Assembly (NCBI RefSeq): GCF_001718195.1
Contig: NZ_MCNV01000001.1
Location: 248,001-312,000, forward strand
Length of the DNA stretch: 64,000 bases
Direction: 5' to 3'
From: Paraburkholderia nodosa
Lineage (GTDB): Bacteria > Pseudomonadota > Gammaproteobacteria > Burkholderiales > Burkholderiaceae
Numbering within the stretch: position 1 is the stretch's first letter; each line of letters begins with the position of its first letter. Under the pieces are notes generated by a model. That model was given only the letters and a program-made list of their open reading frames with translations, was not told the origin of the DNA and did not search any database. The position numbers and the translations under genes were made by a program. Shown in pieces: positions 34,241 to 42,534 of this stretch.

Positions 34241-35641
34241 ATGTCGTTTGTTATCGTTCTCGCCGCCCTCGCGTTCCTCATGCTTGCCGCGTACCGCGGC
34301 TACAGCGTGATTCTCTTCGCGCCCATCGCCGCGCTCGCCGCGGTCCTCCTCACCGAACCCGCCGCTGTTGCACCCGTCTTCTCGGGCATCTTCATGGAAA
34401 AGATGGTGGGCTTCGTGAAGCTCTACTTTCCTGTGTTCCTGCTCGGCGCGGTATTTGGCAAGGTGATCGAACTATCGGGATTTTCCGAAGCGATCGTGCA
34501 CGCCGCCATCCGTTATATCGGCAGTTCGCGCGCCAACGCCGTAATCGTCGCGGTGTGCGCGCTGCTCACTTACGGCGGCGTTTCGCTCTTCGTAGTGGTG
34601 TTCGCCGTCTACCCGTTCGCAGCCGAACTCTATCGCCAGAGCGATATTCCGAAGCGCCTCATGCCGGGCGCCATCGCGCTCGGCGCCTTTTCGTTCACGA
34701 TGGATTCGCTGCCCGGCACGCCGCAGATCCAGAACATCATTCCCACCACGTTCTTCAAGACCACCTCGTGGGCCGCGCCTGCGCTCGGCGTGACCGGTTC
34801 GCTCTTCATCATCGTGGTGGGCCTCTCTTACCTCGAATGGCGCCGCCGCAGCGCGATGTCGAAAGGCGAAGGCTACGGCACCTCGCTCGTGAACGAGCCG
34901 GAACACGTGAAAACCGAGCACCTGCCCAACCCGCTGCTCGCCGTCGCGCCGCTCGTGCTGGTGGGCGTGGCGAACTTCCTGCTCACGCACTGGATTCCCG
35001 TCTGGTACGGCGACACCGTGACCGTGCCGCCCGAAGTGCTGCCCGGCATTCATACGCCGGTCACGGCCACCGTCAAGCAGGTCGTGGCGATCTGGGCGGT
35101 TCAGGGCGCGTTGCTCGCGGGTATCGTGCTCGTGATCGTCACGGCGTTCGGCCGCGTGAAAGACCGCTTCGCGAACGGCACGAAGGCGGCCGTGGCCGGG
35201 GCGCTGCTGGCTTCGATGAATACCGCCTCGGAATACGGCTTCGGCGGTGTGATTGCGGCGCTGCCCGGGTTCATCGTCGTGAGCGATGCGCTCAAGAGCA
35301 TTCCGAACCCGCTCGTGAACGCCGCCGTTTCGGTGAGCGCGCTCGCGGGTATCACGGGGTCGGCATCGGGCGGCATGAGCATCGCGCTCGCGGCCATGTC
35401 GGATCTCTTCATCAAAAACGCACAGGCAGCGCATATTCCGATGGAAGTGCTGCACCGCGTGGTGGCCATGGCGAGCGGCGGCATGGACACGCTGCCGCAC
35501 AATGGCGCGGTCATCACGCTGCTCGCGGTTACGGGGCTCACGCACCGCGAGTCGTATCGGGACATTTTTGCGGTGACGGTGATCAAGACGTTGGCGGTCT
35601 TCTTCGTGATCGCCGTGTACTATGCGACGGGGATTGTTTGA
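34241..35641 (+). CDS. GntP-family permease
   Basis: This is an inner-membrane symporter of the gluconate permease family, which imports gluconate and related organic acids with protons. It has 466 residues with about 12-14 hydrophobic helices. Characteristic blocks are FPVFLLGAVFGKVIELSGFS near residue 68, TYGGVSLFVVVFAVYPFAAE, and DSLPGTPQIQNIIPTTFFKT near 160. The last third has GGMDTLPHNGAVITLLAVTG. The ATG follows AGGAG by 5 bases. No catabolic enzyme shares its strand, so the substrate cannot be guessed; homologues handle gluconate, 3-hydroxybutyrate-like acids or glycerate. Confidence 0.88.
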   Translation: MSFVIVLAALAFLMLAAYRGYSVILFAPIAALAAVLLTEPAAVAPVFSGIFMEKMVGFVKLYFPVFLLGAVFGKVIELSGFSEAIVHAAIRYIGSSRANAVIVAVCALLTYGGVSLFVVVFAVYPFAAELYRQSDIPKRLMPGAIALGAFSFTMDSLPGTPQIQNIIPTTFFKTTSWAAPALGVTGSLFIIVVGLSYLEWRRRSAMSKGEGYGTSLVNEPEHVKTEHLPNPLLAVAPLVLVGVANFLLTHWIPVWYGDTVTVPPEVLPGIHTPVTATVKQVVAIWAVQGALLAGIVLVIVTAFGRVKDRFANGTKAAVAGALLASMNTASEYGFGGVIAALPGFIVVSDALKSIPNPLVNAAVSVSALAGITGSASGGMSIALAAMSDLFIKNAQAAHIPMEVLHRVVAMASGGMDTLPHNGAVITLLAVTGLTHRESYRDIFAVTVIKTLAVFFVIAVYYATGIV

Positions 35642-35693
35642 ATTTCTTTCTCCGGAAACTCAAGTTGCAGCGTGTCCATATCATCCGAAACAA

Positions 35694-35715
35694 GGGCGGC
35701 AAACCCGTGCCGCCC
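35694..35715. terminator. Hairpin between convergent genes
   Basis: GGGCGGCA and TGCCGCCC form a perfect 8-bp stem with a 6-base loop between the stops of the GntP gene (35641) and the convergent COG3608 gene (35730). On the minus strand it is followed by TTGTTTCGG, so it probably ends that transcript. The plus side lacks a T run. Confidence 0.55.
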
Positions 35716-35729
35716 TGCCCGACCCGATT

Positions 35730-36929
35730 TCATTCAGAAAAGTCCTCCGGAATCTCCTTTGCCGCGCTCTGATAAAGAATCATCACGAGAGGAATTCTGG
35801 GCTCTGCCGTGGCGTCGGTTCGTCGTCCCGTCACCTCGCCCGTGACTTCGGTCGTATACTCCGCGACCACTTCGCCAAAGGTATTGCGCTGGATTGCCAC
35901 TTTCTGGCCCGCGTTGACCTTGTCATTGACTTTGACCAGCAGTTCGACGAATCCACCGTGCGTCGACATGACTGAGTGGCCGCTGTTGCCGACGAAGGTC
36001 CCGACGTCTCGCCCAGTGCGCCCCATCGGACCCGATACGATGTTGTAGCGCTTGAGCACGTTCATCGTGCCTTCGACGAACGACGGAATCATGTCGAAAT
36101 CGAAAACGCGCGCGGAACCGATCTCGGGCGTGATTGCGGGAATCCCCACGTTGATGAATGCATTGGCAAGCAGCGTGGGATAGGCGGGGTTGTCGAAGAT
36201 CTGCTTGATCGGAAAAAGCTCCGCCATGGCTCGCGCCTCCGGCAATTCCATTCTGGCCAGATTGAAGGACGTCAAATCCATGCCGGTGGTGGCCGTATGA
36301 AAATCGAGTGCGTAGTCGGTGTTCGGCCTCAACAGCCGGTTGAACAGCAGTCCCGCATGCCGGCTCGGCGCGCTGCCGCCATTCTCGTTGCCCGGCCATT
36401 CGCGGTTGATGTCGATGAGGCCGATTCCAAGTGCGGAATTGGGCCATCTGCGCTCCATGGCCTCGAGCGCGGGGCGCGATACGTCGAGCACCGCCAGCAC
36501 GGTGCCTGACATCTGCGCGGGGTCGAGCTGGCTTATCACGCTGTGGATGGTATGCACGGGGCTCATTTCATCGCCATGCACCCCGCTGATCAGCGCGACG
36601 CGCTTGCCCGGCTTCGCACCGTGGACAACGATCACCGACACATACCAGTTCTGCCCCGTCGGCATTTGCACGCCCTGAAAGTAGAACTTGTGTGTCTTGC
36701 CGCGCTCTAGGTCGCCGACGTCGAGCGCGCTGATGACCTTCTTTGCCTGGATCACATCGCCGGTATAAACCGTCCCGGTCCCTTGCGGGCCCCCGGCGGT
36801 CGGCGCATTGGCGCCTTGGGCATTTGCGGCCTCGCTTTGCGAGACCAATGCGGATGTTGCGCCGACCAGCGCAACGGCCTTCTTCATGAAGTCGCGACGA
36901 GCGACAACATCTTCCGATTCGTCTTGCAT
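35730..36929 (-). CDS. Tat-exported succinylglutamate desuccinylase/aspartoacylase-family protein
   Basis: This is a predicted zinc carboxypeptidase-like amidohydrolase (COG3608) of 399 residues, expected outside the cytoplasm. A twin-arginine signal is present at residues 11-16 (A-R-R-D-F-M-K-K), followed by a hydrophobic stretch AVALVGATSALVSQ. The zinc site is visible: LISGVHGDEMSPVHTIHSVI (His and Glu of H-G-D-E) and YALDFHTATTGMDLTSF (the third ligand). NREWPGNENGGSAPSRHAGL is the usual arginine/asparagine segment. A C-terminal beta domain (VNDKVNAGQKVAIQRNTFGE) resembles a lipoyl-like barrel seen in this COG. The substrate is unknown. Confidence 0.82.
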   Translation of the reverse strand: MQDESEDVVARRDFMKKAVALVGATSALVSQSEAANAQGANAPTAGGPQGTGTVYTGDVIQAKKVISALDVGDLERGKTHKFYFQGVQMPTGQNWYVSVIVVHGAKPGKRVALISGVHGDEMSPVHTIHSVISQLDPAQMSGTVLAVLDVSRPALEAMERRWPNSALGIGLIDINREWPGNENGGSAPSRHAGLLFNRLLRPNTDYALDFHTATTGMDLTSFNLARMELPEARAMAELFPIKQIFDNPAYPTLLANAFINVGIPAITPEIGSARVFDFDMIPSFVEGTMNVLKRYNIVSGPMGRTGRDVGTFVGNSGHSVMSTHGGFVELLVKVNDKVNAGQKVAIQRNTFGEVVAEYTTEVTGEVTGRRTDATAEPRIPLVMILYQSAAKEIPEDFSE

Positions 36930-37522
36930 GATGGCGAGGTCCTGACGTAGTGGGAGAGATCAGTCAACGGCGCCTCACGGATTACCGGTTACCGCGAATG
37001 GCATTGCGACAATGCCGGCTACGCTGGCGGCCGCCTAGGCACTCTGTGGGGACTCGTGCCGCCGCCGAGTACGGCGACTGTCGGTCAGTTCAGAACATCT
37101 GCTAACGTCTGCATTCGTTTCCGGCTAGTGACTTCGAACAGGCCTCCTGCTCAGCCTTTCGAAGCTCGCCGCCAAAACCGCGCTCCCGCCTTTCGCACGT
37201 CTGCGAGGGCGCGTCGACATGCATTCTCCCCCGAAGCGCGAAAGCTTGCTTCCCCCATGCGAAAGCCCCCCTTCAGAGCAGTTCAGCTGACCCGCCGGGG
37301 CCCCTGCGGCCCACTTCAGCACGGCCGCCCCTGTCGTACGTGCGCCTTCGTACATTCCTGACCTCGCAATCCGGAACGCAGAAGCTATATTTGTAGACCT
37401 GATGTTCGGCACGCGCATCGCACGCGATGCCGCATCGGCTGAGTTAACGCACCGGGACAATAATCAGGATAGCGAACAAATATTCCGTGGATAGCGACTG
37501 AATTGCGTGTGAGGAGCCGGCG
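36930..37522. other. Intergenic region between divergent genes
   Basis: This is about 590 bases between the COG3608 gene and the divergent DUF2235 gene. A perfect hairpin GGCATTG-CGA-CAATGCC lies at 37000-37016, about 70 bases upstream of the COG3608 start, and could be an operator. No supported gene is present; the frames inside are short and lack ribosome sites. Confidence 0.4.
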
Positions 37523-38710
37523 ATGTCCAAAACGATAGTCTTTTGCGCGGACGGCACGTGGAACGGCCCCGAAGATCCGGCAGGAAAAGGCGACGGTGCC
37601 GCGCCTGACGCCGCGGCAGGGTGCCAGCCGGGACTGACCAATGTATGCAAGCTTTTCGCGTGGCTCGATGGAAACCTGCTGCCCGAAGGAAGCAACTGGG
37701 GTGGCCTCGAGATGGAAAAGGCCCTTGCAGACGCCAACGGCACACCCGTACAGATCGCGAAATACATTCACGGGGTCGGAAATTCCCAGCAACTGCTCGA
37801 TAAAGTCGCTGGCGGCGCTTTCGGGGTCGGCGTCGTCGCTCGAATCGCGCGCGGCTATACGTATATTTCGCGCAATTTCGAGCCCGGCGACAGCATCGTG
37901 ATCGTCGGTTTCAGCCGCGGCGCGTACACCGCGCGAGCCCTTGCGGGACTGATTGCGGGACAGGGTCTGCTTCGGCCGGATCTCGCCGCGATCGACGATC
38001 AGAAACGTTACGACACCGCGGTGGCAGCGTGGTATCGATGGAGACACGGCCACGAAACGACGTTCCAGAAAATCGCAGACGGCCTGACGGAGTTCTTGAC
38101 GATCCATCGCGCCTTCTCCAACCCGAAGCCTTTGGATGCCAACTCGTTCGTGAACGCAAAAGTCACCGCCGTGGCGGTTTGGGATACGGTCGGTTCACTC
38201 GGCATTCCCATCTACTACGAGGGTTCCGCCATCGATCTGTTCCGGTTCTGCGATCTGACGCTGAACCCGGACATTGGCCTCGGCGTGCACGCGGTTTCGC
38301 TCGACGAGCAACGCAGACCGTTCGAACCGACCTTGTGGAATCCCAACCCGAACGTGACGCAAGCGCTCTTTCCCGGCGGTCATTGCGATGTCGGCGGCGG
38401 CTACCCCGATCACGGCCTCTCCGACGGCCCGCTAGTCTGGATCGTCGACAGGTTGCAGCACACTGACGTCGGATTGAAGTTCGCCCTTCATCCGCCCGTT
38501 GCCGTCCAGTCCAACCCCTTGGGGCCGCGACACCGCGAATGGGTAGAGGACCGTGCCTGGCTGGCCGCCGGAGTGGGACCGCGGGCGTTCCCGGCAGGCA
38601 TGGTCGTCAACGACAACATACGGCAGCGGATGAACGGTCAACCCGAAGATCTTTTTGGGGCCAACGGCCAGCAGCCCAACTACTCACCGGGTAACTTGCC
38701 CGCACGCTAA
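37523..38710 (+). CDS. DUF2235 protein, lipase-like alpha/beta hydrolase (Tle1-related)
   Basis: This is a 395-residue DUF2235-domain protein. Members include the phospholipase effectors Tle1 of type VI secretion, but also lone cytoplasmic proteins. It starts KTIVFCADGTWNGPEDP, the typical first strand with D-G-T-W-N. The nucleophile elbow is VIVGFSRGAYTARALAGLIA with Ser131 in G-F-S-R-G. VAVWDTVGSLGIPIYYEG and FPGGHCDVGGGYPDHGLSD supply the probable acid and histidine. The start is the ATG at 37523 after GAGGAG. There is no signal peptide. No vgrG, PAAR or immunity gene is adjacent; the only vgrG in the window is 36 kb away, so an effector role is speculative. Confidence 0.83.
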   Translation: MSKTIVFCADGTWNGPEDPAGKGDGAAPDAAAGCQPGLTNVCKLFAWLDGNLLPEGSNWGGLEMEKALADANGTPVQIAKYIHGVGNSQQLLDKVAGGAFGVGVVARIARGYTYISRNFEPGDSIVIVGFSRGAYTARALAGLIAGQGLLRPDLAAIDDQKRYDTAVAAWYRWRHGHETTFQKIADGLTEFLTIHRAFSNPKPLDANSFVNAKVTAVAVWDTVGSLGIPIYYEGSAIDLFRFCDLTLNPDIGLGVHAVSLDEQRRPFEPTLWNPNPNVTQALFPGGHCDVGGGYPDHGLSDGPLVWIVDRLQHTDVGLKFALHPPVAVQSNPLGPRHREWVEDRAWLAAGVGPRAFPAGMVVNDNIRQRMNGQPEDLFGANGQQPNYSPGNLPAR

Positions 38711-38749
38711 GCGCAATGTCTTCCGCAGACCGAACGCTCGCAGCGCGCC

Positions 38750-39472
38750 CTACACTTCGAGCCATTCCTGGCGAACGCGCACATCGGCCTTTAACTGCTG
38801 CGGCGTCCCCTCGAACACGATCTGGCCGTGCCCCATGACGTACACGCGCTGCGAGATATCGAGCGCGATGGCCTGCTTCTGCTCGACGAGCAGCACCGAA
38901 ATGCCGCGCGCCTTCAGCGTCTTCAGGTACTCGCCCACCTGCGCGACGACGAGTGGCGCGAGCCCTTCGGTCGGCTCGTCGATGATGATGAGGTCGGGGT
39001 CGCCCATGAGCGTGCGGCACAGCGTCAGCATCTGCTGCTCGCCGCCGGACAGCAAGCCCGCTGGCGTGTCCTCGCGCTCCTTCAGGCGCGGGAACATCCG
39101 GTACATGTCGTCGAACTGCCAGCGCGGCTTCTGGCGCGAACGGATGCGCTTTTCGCCGAGCATCAGGTTCTGCCGCACGGTGAGCGTCGGGAAGATATCG
39201 CGGTTCTCCGGCACGTAGCCGATGCCCCGGTGCGCAACCTCGAAGGTGCGCAGTCCGCGCACTTCCTCGCCGCGCAGCAGAATCTGCCCCTCGCACCGCA
39301 CGAGCCCCATGATGGCTTTGGCGAGCGTCGAGCGGCCCACGCCGTTGCGTCCGAGCAAGGCGACGATCTCGCCCTCGCCCACCTGCATCTCGACGCCGTG
39401 CAGGATATGGCTCTTGCCGTAGTACGCATGCAGGTCGCGCACCTGAAGCATGGAATTCGCGGTCGCCATCAA
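38750..39472 (-). CDS. livF: Branched-chain amino acid-type ABC transporter ATPase LivF
   Basis: This is the second ATPase of a Liv-type (HAAT) importer, 240 residues. It has DLHAYYGKSHILHGVEMQVG at the start, signature LLSGGEQQMLTLCRTLMGDP and Walker B LIIIDEPTEGLAP. The Walker A reads LLGRNGVGRSTLAK: the usual lysine before Ser/Thr is arginine (G-R-S-T). It overlaps the livG stop by four bases (ATGA). It is the last gene of the five-gene minus-strand operon and lies 39 bases from the convergent DUF2235 gene. Confidence 0.92.
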   Translation of the reverse strand: MMATANSMLQVRDLHAYYGKSHILHGVEMQVGEGEIVALLGRNGVGRSTLAKAIMGLVRCEGQILLRGEEVRGLRTFEVAHRGIGYVPENRDIFPTLTVRQNLMLGEKRIRSRQKPRWQFDDMYRMFPRLKEREDTPAGLLSGGEQQMLTLCRTLMGDPDLIIIDEPTEGLAPLVVAQVGEYLKTLKARGISVLLVEQKQAIALDISQRVYVMGHGQIVFEGTPQQLKADVRVRQEWLEV

Positions 39473-40236
39473 TGTGCACCTGCGGGTTCGTCCAGCGTGG
39501 TGCCCAGATAGGCTTCCTTCACGCGGCGGTTGTTACGGATGGCTTGTGGCGTGTCCGTGGCGATCACCTCGCCGTACACGAGCACCGAGATGCGGTCGGC
39601 GAGGCCGAAGACGACGCTCATGTCGTGCTCGACCATCACCAGCGTCTTGCCGACGGTGACCCGGCGAATCAGCTCCACCGCATGATCCGACTCCGAGCGG
39701 CTCATGCCCGCCGTGGGTTCGTCGAGCAGGATGACTTCGGCGCCGCCCGCGATCGTGATGCCGATTTCGAGGGCGCGCTGCTCGGCGTAGGTCAGCAGTC
39801 CGGCAAGCGTGTCGTGGCGGCCCTGCAGGCCGATCAGTTCGAGCACTTCTTCGGCGCGCTTGCGCGCGTCGCGCAATTGCTCGAGCCGATGCCAGAACGA
39901 ATACCGGTAGCCGAGCGACCACAACACGGAGCAGCGCACATTCTCGAACACCGAAAGGCGATGAAAAATGTTCGTCACCTGAAAGCTGCGCGAGAGCCCC
40001 ATGCGGTTGATCTTGTACGGCGGCAGCCCGCCGATCTCGACGCCGTTGAGTTTGACCGTGCCTGAACTCGGCGCCATGCGCCCCGAAATCAGGTTGAACG
40101 TGGTCGACTTGCCCGCGCCGTTGGGACCGATCAGCGCATGACGCTCGCCCTGCGCGATACTCAGGTCGACGCCGCGAATGATCTCGGTGCGCCCGAAATT
40201 CTTGCGCACGTCACGCAATTCCAGTGCGGCCGTCAT
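39469..40236 (-). CDS. livG: Branched-chain amino acid-type ABC transporter ATPase LivG
   Basis: This is the first ATPase of the Liv-type importer, 255 residues. Walker A is the canonical ALIGPNGAGKSTTFNLISGR, in contrast to livF. Other features are the Q-loop segment MGLSRSFQVTNIFHRLSVFE, signature GLLTYAEQRALEIGITIAGG and Walker B EVILLDEPTAGMSRSESDHA. I place the start at the ATG at 40236 (MTAALELRDVRKNFG), overlapping the livM stop by four bases. The frame extends about 41 codons further but without ABC sequence. It is cotranscribed with livM before it and livF after it. Confidence 0.93.
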   Translation of the reverse strand: MTAALELRDVRKNFGRTEIIRGVDLSIAQGERHALIGPNGAGKSTTFNLISGRMAPSSGTVKLNGVEIGGLPPYKINRMGLSRSFQVTNIFHRLSVFENVRCSVLWSLGYRYSFWHRLEQLRDARKRAEEVLELIGLQGRHDTLAGLLTYAEQRALEIGITIAGGAEVILLDEPTAGMSRSESDHAVELIRRVTVGKTLVMVEHDMSVVFGLADRISVLVYGEVIATDTPQAIRNNRRVKEAYLGTTLDEPAGAH

Positions 40237-41543
40237 ACGTTGCTCCCCGCGATTTCCCGTTGCACGCCGTCCCACGCGTCGCGCACCCGCGCGCCCGCGA
40301 GGCGTCCCGCCTGTGCGCCCACGGCCCACAGCACCGCGGCGACAGCCCAGGGCTTCCACGACGCCGCATCGAAGTTCAGGCCGAAGAACGCCATGGCCGT
40401 GCCGTTGTCGCTATCGATCTGCACCTTGTAGACGAGTTCGACCGTCAGCACGAGCGCCGCAAGCAGAATCATCCCGGCGCCCAGCGCCGCCGCATAGGAC
40501 GGCAGCATGCGATGCAGCTTGCGAGCCGCAATGAGAGGGACCTGCTTCATCAGCAGGCTCGACACGCCGCCCGGCACGTACATGACCACCAGCACGAAGA
40601 AAAGGCCGAGGTACAGCAACCATGCCGGCGTGAGATTGGATAACGCGACCGCGAACAGCACGAACAGGATCGAACCGATGATCGGCCCGAAGAAGAACGC
40701 CCCGCCGCCGATGAACGTCGCGAGCAGCACGCCGCCGGACTGTGCGGCGCCGACATTCTCCGCCGTCACGATTTCGAAGTCGATCACCGAGAGGCCGCCC
40801 GCAATGCCGGCGAAGAACGCCGAGAGGACCATCACGAAAAAACGTACGCGCTGCGTGTTGTAGCCGACGAATTCCGCACGCTCGGGATTGTCGCGCACGG
40901 CGTTGGCGATGCGGCCGAGCGGGGTCTGCGTCCATGCGTACATGGCGATCATCGACACGAGACACCACACCGCGATCAGGTAGTACACCTGGATCGCCGG
41001 GCCGTACGTGATGCCGAGCACCGCATGGCCAACCGTGCGATTGGTCGGCACCCCGCCTTCGCCGCCGAAGAAGCCGGGAAACATGAGCGAACTCGCCGCC
41101 ACCATTTCGCCGATGCCGAGCGTGATCATCGCGAAGGTGGTGCCCGACTTGCGCGTGGTCACGTAGCCGAACAGCACGCCGAACAGCATGCCGCCGAGTC
41201 CGCCGACCAGCGGCAACATCGAAACGGGCAACGGGAAATGGTTCGCGCCGATCTGGTTGAGCACATGCGCCGCCACGAATGCGCCGAGCCCGGAGTACAC
41301 CGCGTGCCCGAACGAGAGCATGCCGGTCTGCCCGAGCAGCATGTTGTACGAGAGCGCGAAGATGATCATGATGCCCATCTGCGAGAGCAATGCGATCGCA
41401 AAGCCGCTGGAAAACACGAGCGGCAGCACCAGCATGATGAGCACCGTGGCGCCCCAGATGATCCAGCGCAGCGAATGCGCGGACTGCAGCCATCCGTGGC
41501 GTTGCATGGCCGAACCGGCGCTGGCCTCAATGAGCGGTTTCAT
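40233..41543 (-). CDS. livM: Branched-chain amino acid-type ABC transporter permease LivM
   Basis: This is an inner-membrane permease of 436 residues, longer than E. coli LivM mainly at both ends. The core LivM blocks are present: ALSYNMLLGQTGMLSFGHAV near residue 65, GTTFAMITLGIGEMVAASSL near 135 and FAGIAGGLSVIDFEIVTAEN near 240. The region after residue 350 includes an extra predicted helix (AAALGAGMILLAALVLTVEL) and a soluble tail. It starts 3 bases after livH ends, so translation is probably coupled. It pairs with LivH to form the channel. Confidence 0.92.
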   Translation of the reverse strand: MKPLIEASAGSAMQRHGWLQSAHSLRWIIWGATVLIMLVLPLVFSSGFAIALLSQMGIMIIFALSYNMLLGQTGMLSFGHAVYSGLGAFVAAHVLNQIGANHFPLPVSMLPLVGGLGGMLFGVLFGYVTTRKSGTTFAMITLGIGEMVAASSLMFPGFFGGEGGVPTNRTVGHAVLGITYGPAIQVYYLIAVWCLVSMIAMYAWTQTPLGRIANAVRDNPERAEFVGYNTQRVRFFVMVLSAFFAGIAGGLSVIDFEIVTAENVGAAQSGGVLLATFIGGGAFFFGPIIGSILFVLFAVALSNLTPAWLLYLGLFFVLVVMYVPGGVSSLLMKQVPLIAARKLHRMLPSYAAALGAGMILLAALVLTVELVYKVQIDSDNGTAMAFFGLNFDAASWKPWAVAAVLWAVGAQAGRLAGARVRDAWDGVQREIAGSNV

Positions 41544-41546
41544 CGG

Positions 41547-42494
41547 TCAGCCCTCCCGCTTGCCGAGCAACCCGCGCGGTCGCAGGATCATCATGAGCAC
41601 CATGAGCAGATAAGGCAGAATCGGCGCGACCTGCGAGACCGGCATGCGCAACAGCGACGAGAGCGTCGTGCTGTCCGTGACCGTCACGCCGACGAGTGAG
41701 AACAGATCGGAGAGCGAGGCATCGATCGTGACGGCGAAGGTCTGCATGATGCCGATCAGCAGCGAGGCGATGAACGCGCCCGGCAGCGAGCCCATGCCAC
41801 CCACCACGGCGATCACGAATACGATGGTGCCGACCGACTCGGCCATCGAAGGCGACGTGACGAACGCGTTGCCGCCGATCACGCCGGCGAGGCCCGCCAG
41901 CGCGGCGCCGCCGCCGAACACCAGCATGAACACGCGCTGCACGTTGTGCCCGAGCGCCTCGACCATTTCCGGGTGCGTGAGCGACGCCTGAATGACGAGG
42001 CCGATGCGCGTGCGCGTCAGTACCAGATACAGCGCCACGAGCATGGCGATCGAGATGAGCATCATGAAGGCGCGATACTTCGGAAACTCCGACGTGTACA
42101 CCTTGAACAGCGCCCCGTTCAGTTCAGGCGGAATGGCGTACGGCACCGCGGCCAGCCCCCAGACCAGCTTGACGCCCTCCACGATCAGATACGACAGGCC
42201 GAAGGTGAACAGCAATTCCGCCACGTGCCCGTACTTGTGCACGGTGCGCAAGCCGAAACGCTCGACGAGCGCGCCGACACACGCCACGAGCACCGGCGCC
42301 GCCACGAGCGCGGGCCAGAAACCGATCTTGCTGGCAATGGTGTAGGCGAAGTAGGCCCCGAGCATGTAAAAGCTGGCGTGCGCGAAATTGAGCACGCCCA
42401 TCATGCTGAAGATCAAGGTGAGGCCCGAGGAAAGCATGAACAGCAGCAGCCCGTAGCCGATGCCGTTCAACAGAGAGATGGTCAGGAATTCCAC
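41547..42494 (-). CDS. livH: Branched-chain amino acid-type ABC transporter permease LivH
   Basis: This is an inner-membrane permease of 315 residues with about 8 helices. The family head LLNGIGYGLLLFMLSSGLTL is followed by IFSMMGVLNFAHASFYMLGA near residue 30. The conserved loop VQRVFMLVFGGGAALAGLAG and the later VGGMGSLPGAFIASLLIGIM are also clear. It lies 40 bases downstream of the binding-protein gene and directly before livM. The substrate is set by the binding protein and could be an amino acid, amide or related small polar compound. Confidence 0.93.
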   Translation of the reverse strand: MEFLTISLLNGIGYGLLLFMLSSGLTLIFSMMGVLNFAHASFYMLGAYFAYTIASKIGFWPALVAAPVLVACVGALVERFGLRTVHKYGHVAELLFTFGLSYLIVEGVKLVWGLAAVPYAIPPELNGALFKVYTSEFPKYRAFMMLISIAMLVALYLVLTRTRIGLVIQASLTHPEMVEALGHNVQRVFMLVFGGGAALAGLAGVIGGNAFVTSPSMAESVGTIVFVIAVVGGMGSLPGAFIASLLIGIMQTFAVTIDASLSDLFSLVGVTVTDSTTLSSLLRMPVSQVAPILPYLLMVLMMILRPRGLLGKREG

Positions 42495-42534
42495 TGCCCG
42501 ATGATCCTTGTGAAGTGTCGTAGCGAGAGCACGT

